This document shows positions 1-4,244 of a stretch of DNA of 6,889 nucleotides, piece by piece. The notes under the pieces were generated by a model, which had not been told where the DNA came from, did no database searches, and was given only the letters and a program-made list of their open reading frames with translations. Origin of the DNA: Bacillota bacterium (lineage in GTDB: Bacteria > Bacillota > Clostridia > Lachnospirales > Lachnospiraceae); assembly GCA_009177215.1 (NCBI GenBank), contig WFLY01000058.1:5688-12576 (forward strand), read 5' to 3'. Position 1 is the stretch's first letter, and every line of letters begins with the position of its first letter. The position numbers and the translations under genes were made by a program.

Positions 1-1
1 T

Positions 2-1318
2 GAGGATTCTATTTTTCTGCTGGGTTACAGTACGGATGTGACAGCTGTAAAATACATTGCCTACACAACGAAACAGGTGGAAGAGCTTGCCACTGGGGAG
101 GAGGATCATAAACCGGATTCGGAAAAATATGATGCCTACGGAAGGCGCTACATTTATCTGTATGATTTTTCGGGCGACTGGCCCACGGACAGCACAAATC
201 CTATCGATGCGTTTAATGAACAGAGTGACGCATATCAGGTAGTGTTAAAAGATTACCAATATGATGATACTTATGGTTATGACGTGGCAAAGATAGTGGC
301 GTCGGGCGATTATCCGGATTTGATCTTTTCTACTTATAATTCGACAATTGCATCGTTTCAGGAAAAGGATATTTTGGAAGATCTTACCCCTTATATCGAC
401 AGCTCCGAAAATTTATCTCTAGAGGAACTGTCGGATGCCATCGTGACTGCTTATACGGATCGAGGCAGGCTTTTCGCACTTCCGAACCGTTTTAGTCTGG
501 GTGCATTCTGGGGGGATCGTGCGCAGCTTGGGGAGACTGGATGGACGGTGGATGAGTTCCTTGACTGGATTGCCGAGTATCCTAATGCAGGCGCGCCGCT
601 GGTTGGTACCAGAAAGGCAATTTATGATGCTTGTATACCGGCAGTTTTGGAAATGTGCATTGATTGGAACACTGGAAAGGCTTCTTTTGACGGGGAGATA
701 TTTCAGTCTTTTATCACCAAGGTGAAGGCGCTTGACAGAAAGGAGTCTTATACATATGAGGATGCGATGCAGGTGTTGGAGGAGATAGAAGGGAGCGCTT
801 ACCGTCTGAATGACGGAGTATCGCTCTCTACAATCGCCAAAGAGGAAAGCACGCAGGGGAGGGAATTGGTGATTAAAGGTTATCCCAGTGCAGATGGAGA
901 ACCACTGGCATATATCACCTCGCCTGCACTGAGCATTCTGAGCACCAGTGAGGTCAAGGAGGGAGCATATGAATTTCTGGAATTCTACCTCCTGTATATG
1001 AGCGATATAATCGTCCAGAGTATGCAGAAAGGTGTTTCCGGTTTGTGGACAGTAGACCGGTATCTGGAGCAGAACAGAGAGGCACTTCTGCAGGCGGAAC
1101 CTGATACAGGAGCGCTCTGCACCTTTTCAGAGAGGCAGCTGGATGAAGTTATGAACATCATTCCATATGCTGTGTTGAAGGACTATTCACAGGACGGTTT
1201 AAAGGAGTTGATTTGGGAAGAATTGATGCCATTTTTTGAGGGTCAGAAGGATGCCAATATGGTATGTAATGTTATCCAGAGCAGGGTACAGCTGTATTTA
1301 GATGAAAATGGCACTTGA
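2..1318 (+). CDS. Extracellular solute-binding protein, C-terminal part (5' end outside window)
   Basis: This is the C-terminal 438 residues of a probable ABC-transporter sugar/solute-binding lipoprotein of the SBP_bac_1 type. Reading stays open from the first bases. The GTG at 38 has no ribosome binding site, so the true start is upstream and no signal peptide or lipobox is visible. The binding-protein fold seems to begin near visible residue 50 (YIYLYDFSGDW). Typical family signatures follow: DAFNEQS (69-75), GDYPDL (102-107), LEDLTPYI (125-132), ALPN (159-162), GWTVDEFLDWI (180-190) and DWNTGKASFD (221-230). The C-terminus ends in QSRVQLYLDE, usual for this family. The residues before position 50 (LLGYSTD, KYIAYTTKQVEEL) show that an extra N-terminal domain precedes the SBP domain. 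In Clostridia such long lipoproteins exist, often with a beta-propeller-like front half; that identity is inference here. The ligand cannot be read from sequence. No clear terminator follows the TGA. Confidence 0.88.
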   Translation, partial: EDSIFLLGYSTDVTAVKYIAYTTKQVEELATGEEDHKPDSEKYDAYGRRYIYLYDFSGDWPTDSTNPIDAFNEQSDAYQVVLKDYQYDDTYGYDVAKIVASGDYPDLIFSTYNSTIASFQEKDILEDLTPYIDSSENLSLEELSDAIVTAYTDRGRLFALPNRFSLGAFWGDRAQLGETGWTVDEFLDWIAEYPNAGAPLVGTRKAIYDACIPAVLEMCIDWNTGKASFDGEIFQSFITKVKALDRKESYTYEDAMQVLEEIEGSAYRLNDGVSLSTIAKEESTQGRELVIKGYPSADGEPLAYITSPALSILSTSEVKEGAYEFLEFYLLYMSDIIVQSMQKGVSGLWTVDRYLEQNREALLQAEPDTGALCTFSERQLDEVMNIIPYAVLKDYSQDGLKELIWEELMPFFEGQKDANMVCNVIQSRVQLYLDENGT

Positions 1319-1374
1319 TAAAAACATTTAACAAAGATAGATGTACAATATACCAAAGAATTGCGTAATTAATG

Positions 1375-1403
1375 TTGACAAATGGGGGCGTATTTGGTAG
1401 AAT
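1375..1403 (+). promoter_or_regulatory. Sigma-A-type promoter for the tRNA-Thr genes
   Basis: A perfect -35 TTGACA (1375-1380) and a near-perfect -10 TAGAAT (1398-1403) are separated by exactly 17 bp. Transcription would start near 1410, about 32 bases before the first tRNA. This is the strongest promoter match in the window, as expected for a stable RNA. It lies 57 bp after the stop of the solute-binding protein gene. Confidence 0.88.
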
Positions 1404-1441
1404 GAAGAACGGTGATTGCAGAAAATGTAATCCTGTTTGTT

Positions 1442-1514
1442 GCTGCTGTGGCTCAGTCGGTAGAGCGTCGCATTGGTAGTGCGGAGGTCACGGGTCCGAT
1501 TCCCGTCAGCAGCT
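1442..1514 (+). tRNA. tRNA-Thr (GGU anticodon), copy 1
   Basis: A complete cloverleaf of 73 nt. The acceptor stem is GCTGCTG (1442-1448) with CAGCAGC (1507-1513). The D arm is GCTC (1451-1454) with GAGC (1463-1466). The anticodon stem is TCGCA (1468-1472) with TGCGG (1480-1484), holding the loop TTGGTAG, so the anticodon GGT is at 1475-1477. The T arm is ACGGG with CCCGT around TCCGATT (1490-1506). The discriminator base is T1514. CCA is not encoded, because TTGATG follows, so it must be added after transcription. It reads ACC and, by wobble, ACU threonine codons. Confidence 0.98.
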
Positions 1515-1515
1515 T

Positions 1516-1574
1516 TGATGTATGAAGTGTGGGCAGTTTTTCTTTATATATACTGTCTCCTGTAGGATACATCA
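1516..1574 (+). other. Hairpin-forming spacer between the two tRNAs
   Basis: The spacer can fold into an outer 8-bp stem (TGATGTAT 1516-1523 with ATACATCA 1567-1574) and an inner 7-bp stem (GGGCAGT 1531-1537 with ACTGTCT 1552-1558, two G-U pairs). There is no T-run directly after the outer stem, so it is not an obvious terminator. A role in separating the two tRNAs during processing is inference. Confidence 0.5.
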
Positions 1575-1590
1575 GGTTGTGATTGTAAGT

Positions 1591-1596
1591 TATAAT
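1591..1596 (+). promoter_or_regulatory. Isolated TATAAT box just before second tRNA
   Basis: A perfect -10 hexamer lies 9 bases before the second tRNA, but the 17-bp-spaced -35 position reads TACATC, a poor match. It might give weak independent transcription starting almost at the tRNA 5' end. Read-through from the upstream consensus promoter is the more likely main source. Confidence 0.3.
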
Positions 1597-1605
1597 TTCA
1601 TAATT

Positions 1606-1678
1606 GCTGCTGTGGCTCAGTCGGTAGAGCGTCGCATTGGTAGTGCGGAGGTCACGGGTCCGATTCCCGTCAGCAGCT
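1606..1678 (+). tRNA. tRNA-Thr (GGU anticodon), copy 2
   Basis: Identical base for base to the first copy, with the GGT anticodon at 1639-1641 and no encoded CCA. The identity extends 2 bases upstream and 4 downstream (1440-1518 against 1604-1682, 79 bp), offset 164 bp. It is followed within 10 bp by a terminator. The two copies look like one transcription unit made by tandem duplication. Confidence 0.98.
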
Positions 1679-1686
1679 TTGAGAGA

Positions 1687-1712
1687 AGTCCTTGAATTGC
1701 AAGGGCTTTTTT
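1687..1712 (+). terminator. Rho-independent terminator of the tRNA unit
   Basis: The stem AGTCCTTG (1687-1694) pairs with CAAGGGCT (1700-1707), 8 bp with one G-U, around the loop AATTG. It runs straight into six T residues (1707-1712). Its placement 8 bases after the second tRNA fits the end of the tRNA transcript. Confidence 0.88.
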
Positions 1713-2002
1713 GCTTGTAGGCTTAAAATTAAGAATACCAAACCCTAATTTTTTGGTGGGATATAGCCTGACGGTTTGTTTGGAACTGTCTATCAGTGCA
1801 TACGAAATGAACGAAGCTCTTCTGCAATAATAATGGAATTTGTTACTACACGCAGTGTCAGGTTTGCAGGAAGATTCGGTTCCATAAAATATCCTACAGT
1901 TGCAGGCGTTAGGATAATAATACACTTAAATCGTTAATAAATGTTAATCCCTAAGCAGTGATTGGAAATGTTGCCAAACACATTACCGCCTGCACTACAT
2001 AT
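1713..2002. other. Gene-free stretch between tRNA terminator and cupin promoter
   Basis: No convincing gene is visible on either strand. On the plus strand the frames are broken by stops. On the minus strand a 102-codon open frame exists, but it runs antisense through the terminator and the second tRNA and lacks a ribosome binding site. The only local structure seen is a 7-bp perfect inverted repeat, TATCCTA (1890-1896) with TAGGATA (1910-1916), and a short GTTAAT direct repeat near 1933-1946. It could be decayed coding sequence or plain intergenic DNA. Confidence 0.5.
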
Positions 2003-2025
2003 TATAATATAAAAGTGTAAAGGGG
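2003..2025 (+). promoter_or_regulatory. Probable -10 box and ribosome binding site of the cupin gene
   Basis: A perfect TATAAT (2003-2008) stands 31 bases before the start codon. The expected -35 position (1980-1985, ACATTA) is a poor match, so the promoter may be weak or activator-dependent. The ribosome binding site AAAGGGG (2019-2025) lies 8 bases before ATG 2034 and fixes that start. A start of transcription near 2015 would leave a very short leader. Confidence 0.55.
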
Positions 2026-2033
2026 TATCAATT

Positions 2034-2471
2034 ATGAATTGTTGTTGTTCGGAGCAGATGGATAACGGAGCAAATCCGTATGTGGTAAATATCCGGCAGA
2101 GAACAGTTGAGAATCAGAATTTTAGGACAGCAATTTGGACGGGGTGTCATTTGCAGATGACACTTATGTGCATTCCGCCAAGTGGAGAAATCGGTTTGGA
2201 AGTGCATGAAGATACAGATCAGCTTATCATAGTGGAACAGGGAGAAGCTGTAGTTAAAGTGGGGAAATGTAAAAGTCAGTTGAATCTTACAGATAAAATT
2301 TGCGAGGGAGAAGCTGTTTTTATACCTGCAGGAGCGTGGCATAATATCGTTAATGTCGGAAATGTTCCATTAAAGGTATTTTCTGTCTATGCACCTCCCA
2401 ATCATCCAAAAGGAACAATGCAGCAAACAAAGGCGGATGCCGAAAGAGAAGAGCAGTGTAAGCAGGTATAA
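2034..2471 (+). CDS. Single-domain cupin protein
   Basis: A 145-residue cytosolic beta-barrel protein of the cupin superfamily. The second cupin motif is textbook: GEAVFIPAGAWHNIVN (92-107), with the metal-ligand His103. The first motif, around GEIGLEVHEDTDQLIIVEQG (51-70), keeps His58 but replaces the classical HxH...E pattern with H-E-D-T-D-Q, so the metal site would be His58, probably Gln63 or Glu68, and His103. NPYVVNI (14-20), WTG (35-37) and the tail APPNHPKGT (120-128) followed by a charged helix are typical of a widespread Firmicute/Bacteroidetes subfamily, often annotated as a mannose-6-phosphate isomerase-like cupin. The substrate is unknown. The N-terminus has three consecutive cysteines (Cys3-5), which is odd for the family. 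The start is set by the AAAGGGG site. It appears to be monocistronic, with a hairpin 45 bp after the stop. Confidence 0.93.
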   Translation: MNCCCSEQMDNGANPYVVNIRQRTVENQNFRTAIWTGCHLQMTLMCIPPSGEIGLEVHEDTDQLIIVEQGEAVVKVGKCKSQLNLTDKICEGEAVFIPAGAWHNIVNVGNVPLKVFSVYAPPNHPKGTMQQTKADAEREEQCKQV

Positions 2472-2515
2472 CAGCATAATAGGCTTGAGATTATTGACTG
2501 CGTAGATGGAAAACG

Positions 2516-2550
2516 GTTCTCCCAAGATTTTATTCCTTGGGAGAACTTGT
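2516..2550 (+). terminator. Hairpin terminator after the cupin gene
   Basis: A perfect 11-bp stem, GTTCTCCCAAG (2516-2526) with CTTGGGAGAAC (2536-2546), closes a 9-nt AT-rich loop. The tail TTGT is short in T residues, so it is an imperfect intrinsic terminator, but the position after the only upstream gene supports the role. Confidence 0.65.
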
Positions 2551-2565
2551 ACAATAAATATGAAA

Positions 2566-2574
2566 TGGTATAAT
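2566..2574 (+). promoter_or_regulatory. Extended -10 promoter upstream of the EamA gene
   Basis: TGGTATAAT is a perfect extended -10 element (TGN before TATAAT). The -35 region is weak (TTGTAC at 2547-2552, 16 bp away), which an extended -10 can tolerate. It would give a leader of about 130 bases. A second TATAAT (2640-2645) lies closer to the gene but has neither a recognisable -35 nor a TG extension. Confidence 0.5.
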
Positions 2575-2658
2575 GTTGAAATAGAAGGGGAGTGTGTTAA
2601 CTTTTGATTCCACGAGCGCTGAAGCGCATGAAATTATAGTATAATATAGACAAAAAAA

Positions 2659-2688
2659 GAGTCGGTTCTGATTTATAAGGAGCGACTT
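2659..2688 (+). other. Small leader hairpin before the EamA gene
   Basis: GAGTCG (2659-2664) can pair with CGACTT (2683-2688) just ahead of the GTGGAGG ribosome binding site. A second mini-hairpin in the leader is GCGC-TGAA-GCGC (2616-2627). Neither matches a riboswitch class I can recognise. Confidence 0.3.
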
Positions 2689-2709
2689 GAGTTAGTGGAG
2701 GTACTTGTC

Positions 2710-3123
2710 ATGTGGTTTGTGTTTGCATTATTGTCGGCAGTTTTTGCCGCCCTGACATCCATTCTTGCAAAGGTAGGAATAGAAGGAGTGAATTCTAATC
2801 TTGCAACGGCACTTCGCACGGTGGTGGTTTTGGTAATGGCATGGGGAATGGTATTTTTGACTAATGCACAGGGAGAAATCTCGGAGATTAGTAGAAAAAG
2901 CTGGGTGTTTCTCATATTGTCAGGGTTAGCTACGGGAGCATCATGGCTGTGCTATTATAAGGCTTTGCAACTTGGACAGGCTTCTAAGGTGGTGCCTGTA
3001 GATAAGCTGAGTGTGGTGATTACTTTAGTATTGGCGTTTGTTTTTTTGCATGAGAGTTTCACAGTGAAGTCATTTATCGGTACAATTTTGATTGCACTGG
3101 GTACGCTGATAATGGTGGTGTAG
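2710..3123 (+). CDS. Half-size EamA/DMT-superfamily transporter
   Basis: A 137-residue integral membrane protein of the drug/metabolite transporter superfamily, EamA type. It has one five-helix EamA repeat instead of the usual ten helices, so it would need to dimerise. Predicted helices lie at about 2-20, 31-50, 64-84, 97-113 and 119-137. Family hallmarks are ALTSILAKVGIEGVNSN near the N-terminus, SGLATGASWLCYYKALQLG (71-89), the conserved ASKVVPVDKLSVV (91-103) and FLHE (112-115). The length matches small stand-alone members of this group (about 140). The start is ATG 2710, because GTGGAGG (2695-2701) lies 8 bases before it. The in-frame GTG at 2695 is part of that site and is not a start. 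The substrate is unknown; relatives are predicted exporters of amino acids or metabolites. The frame stays open for 44 more codons after the TAG stop (see findings). Confidence 0.92.
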   Translation: MWFVFALLSAVFAALTSILAKVGIEGVNSNLATALRTVVVLVMAWGMVFLTNAQGEISEISRKSWVFLILSGLATGASWLCYYKALQLGQASKVVPVDKLSVVITLVLAFVFLHESFTVKSFIGTILIALGTLIMVV

Positions 3124-3142
3124 GATGTATATGATGGAAAAG

Positions 3143-3258
3143 GAGCCGTGTTTGAGCCAAAGCTTGCCGAGAAATGTGCCGCAGTATCGGCAAGGGAAAG
3201 AGCCATTAGCCGGAATGTAAGCTTCGTAATCAATGAGCCATGCTCGTTGTATCAATAA
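3143..3258. repeat. Hairpin-rich intergenic element A
   Basis: The stretch after the EamA stop contains a perfect 8-bp inverted repeat CTTGCCGA (3163-3170) with TCGGCAAG (3187-3194), two AAGCTT boxes (3160-3165, 3219-3224), GAGC-CAT-GCTC (3235-3245) and four GAGCC words. The core GCTTC-N6-AATGAGCCA (3221-3240) recurs in element B at 3693-3713. This suggests both are members of one dispersed intergenic repeat family; family membership is inference. There is no T-run, so it is not a standard terminator. Confidence 0.45.
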
Positions 3259-3261
3259 GCA

Positions 3262-3549
3262 TTATAAATAATTATTCTGTGATTTCCGAAGAATGAATCT
3301 CACATCATAACCGAATTCGTCACATATGGAGCGGACGATATTTTCAGCGGAATCCCGTGCATTGTCATTAATACAGAAGATACAGCTTGCCTTCTTGCGA
3401 CTGAAAAAAGAAGGCTTGGTCCAATAGATATAATAAGAAATCTGATTTTTAAGAAGCTCACGCTCAATCTGCTGCTTGCAGGTTAAATCAGATATCTCAC
3501 ATAATTCAATTTCGTTATTAACCGTTTGAGTAGAATATAATGATTGCAT
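3262..3549 (-). CDS. Small uncharacterised protein with CxxC motif
   Basis: A 95-residue protein I do not recognise by name. It appears genuine: ATG 3549 is preceded by an AGGAGA site (3559-3564 on this strand) 9 bases away, and the composition is protein-like. Five cysteines are present (17, 24, 56, 59, 76), including a C-I-F-C pair at 56-59 that could bind metal or act in redox. The pattern is an N-terminal alpha segment (CKQQIERELLKNQISYYIYW, 24-43), a Ser/Lys-rich turn (SFFSRKK, 47-53), then a beta-like CIFCIN and a C-terminal helix/strand (SAENIVRSICDEFGYDVRFI). This recalls short alpha/beta proteins such as DUF2007-like folds, but that is a guess. There is no signal peptide or membrane segment. 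It is flanked by elements A and B and is transcribed opposite to its neighbours. Its C-terminal codons (SQNNYL-stop) include one arm of a 13-bp inverted repeat. Confidence 0.72.
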   Translation of the reverse strand: MQSLYSTQTVNNEIELCEISDLTCKQQIERELLKNQISYYIYWTKPSFFSRKKASCIFCINDNARDSAENIVRSICDEFGYDVRFILRKSQNNYL

Positions 3550-3620
3550 GAGTAAACATCTCCTGAGTATAATACACTTTAAAAATATTTGATTCTTAAA
3601 AAGCGATAAAGCAAAGTTAC

Positions 3621-3777
3621 GTTAACAGAATAATTATACCATGTGCGTAGGAAAGGAAGTGCCCCGAAGGGGCATTTACTTTACAAGCCATGGCTTCCAA
3701 GTATAATGAGCCACGTAAGTGGCGGCAAGGCAGCGCCAGCTGACTTGAATTCTGTGTCAACAGAATTATTATACCAC
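3621..3777. repeat. Hairpin-rich intergenic element B with flanking direct repeats
   Basis: A compact series of palindromes. A hairpin TGCCCC-GAA-GGGGCA (3660-3674) extends to about 9 bp with flanking A-T pairs. Next is the perfect 12-bp palindrome AAGCCATGGCTT (3685-3696). GCCAC-GTAA-GTGGC (3710-3723) has a GNRA-type tetraloop. AATTCTG (3748-3754) pairs with CAGAATT (3761-3767). The block is bounded by imperfect direct repeats at 3621-3642 and 3756-3777 (two substitutions visible, plus a differing last base). It shares the core GCTTC-N7-AATGAGCCA with element A. Such blocks resemble dispersed intergenic repeats (MITE- or REP-like) seen in Lachnospiraceae; copy number cannot be judged from one window. 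Confidence 0.55.
3633..3641 (-). promoter_or_regulatory. Extended -10 promoter for the small CxxC gene
   Basis: On the minus strand this reads TGGTATAAT, a perfect extended -10. Transcription would begin near 3626 and give a leader of about 75-80 bases before the AGGAGA site. The -35 position is poor. The same nonamer occurs again at 3768-3776 on the same strand, where TTGCAC lies 18 bp upstream. A start there would carry element B in the leader. Confidence 0.45.
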
Positions 3778-3805
3778 AATTACGTGTGCATGTGCAATGA
3801 AATAC

Positions 3806-3834
3806 TTGCCACTTTAAGCAGAAAATTATATACT
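3806..3834 (+). promoter_or_regulatory. Promoter of the coiled-coil gene
   Basis: TTGCCA (3806-3811) and TATACT (3829-3834), each one mismatch from consensus, are separated by exactly 17 bp. Transcription would start near 3841, with a leader of about 54 bases. The ribosome binding site AAAGGAG (3878-3884) lies 10 bases before ATG 3895. Confidence 0.75.
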
Positions 3835-3894
3835 ATGAAAAGAACATTGATAATTAAAGTAGATATTATGTGGAAGTAAAGGAGAGTTGCAGCC

Positions 3895-4173
3895 ATGGAT
3901 TTTTTTGAAAAGATAGGCGATACCATTAGTACTAAGGGAAAAGAGGCGGCGGATAAGGCAAAAGAGTTGGCTGAAATAGCCAATCTGAAGAGTCAGATTT
4001 CCACTTGCGAGGAAGTCATAAAAAAGAACTATTTGGAGATCGGAAGACTCTATTATGAACAGTATGCCGATGTGCCGGATGCACCTTTTGAGAAGCAATG
4101 TAAAGCTATCAGAAACGCTAAGAACGGTGTGGAGGATTTGCAGAGGAAAATCAAGGAAATAAAGGGGATTTAG
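3895..4173 (+). CDS. Small coiled-coil protein of unknown function
   Basis: A 92-residue soluble, charged, almost wholly helical protein. Residues about 2-32 are an amphipathic Lys/Glu/Ala-rich helix (GKEAADKAKELAEIANLK), 33-56 a second helix (CEEVIKKNYLEIGRLYYEQY), then a Pro-containing turn (DVPDAPF, 59-65) and a final helix (KQCKAIRNAKNGVEDLQRKI). This matches a small Firmicute family seen next to varied genes. Longer relatives carry a C-terminal zinc ribbon, which this one lacks; that comparison is from memory. The two cysteines (38, 69) do not form a ribbon. The role is unknown. The gene has its own good promoter and a strong terminator, so it is a single-gene unit convergent with the PBP gene. 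The start is fixed by the AAAGGAG site. Confidence 0.85.
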   Translation: MDFFEKIGDTISTKGKEAADKAKELAEIANLKSQISTCEEVIKKNYLEIGRLYYEQYADVPDAPFEKQCKAIRNAKNGVEDLQRKIKEIKGI

Positions 4174-4179
4174 AGCAGA

Positions 4180-4227
4180 AAATATGCCCCGTATGTTGAT
4201 ATTGTGGTCAACATACGGGGCATATTT
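4180..4227. terminator. Bidirectional terminator between convergent genes
   Basis: A perfect 20-bp stem (4180-4199 with 4208-4227) closes an 8-nt loop, TATTGTGG. It is flanked by A residues on the left and T residues on the right, so a U-rich tail follows the stem in both directions: TTTGTATAT on plus, and TTTTCTGCTCT on minus once the closing A-T pairs are counted. It starts 6 bp after the coiled-coil stop and lies 17 bp beyond the PBP stop, so it serves both transcripts. Confidence 0.93.
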
Positions 4228-4244
4228 GTATATCTCATAAAGCT

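Larger units (their letters stand above)
3550..3894. other. Gene-free divergent regulatory region
   Basis: No gene is convincing here. The stretch holds, in order, the minus-strand ribosome binding site and AT-rich leader of the small CxxC gene, a minus-strand extended -10, element B with its hairpins, a second minus-strand extended -10, and the plus-strand promoter of the coiled-coil gene. A 78-codon plus-strand frame (3643-3879) crosses the palindromes and has no ribosome binding site, so it is rejected as coding. Confidence 0.6.

Noticed and set aside
1617..1925. 102-codon open frame on the minus strand next to the tRNAs
   Set aside because: It runs antisense through the terminator and most of the second tRNA, has no ribosome binding site, and its composition is not protein-like.
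2594..2644. 16-codon leader peptide starting at GTG 2594 behind GAAGGGGAG
   Set aside because: The spacing from the purine-rich site is too short for comfort and the peptide shows no regulatory codon run; it is too short to support.
2581..2694. Riboswitch in the EamA leader
   Set aside because: Only two small hairpins are visible, and none of the conserved cores of known riboswitch classes could be recognised.
2695..2709. GTG at 2695 as the start of the EamA protein
   Set aside because: The GTG is itself part of the GTGGAGG ribosome binding site for ATG 2710, which sits 8 bases downstream and begins directly with the first membrane helix.
3643..3879. 78-codon plus-strand frame across element B
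   Set aside because: It is made of the palindromes and the promoter of the next gene and lacks a ribosome binding site. Its last codons overlap the ribosome binding site of the coiled-coil gene.
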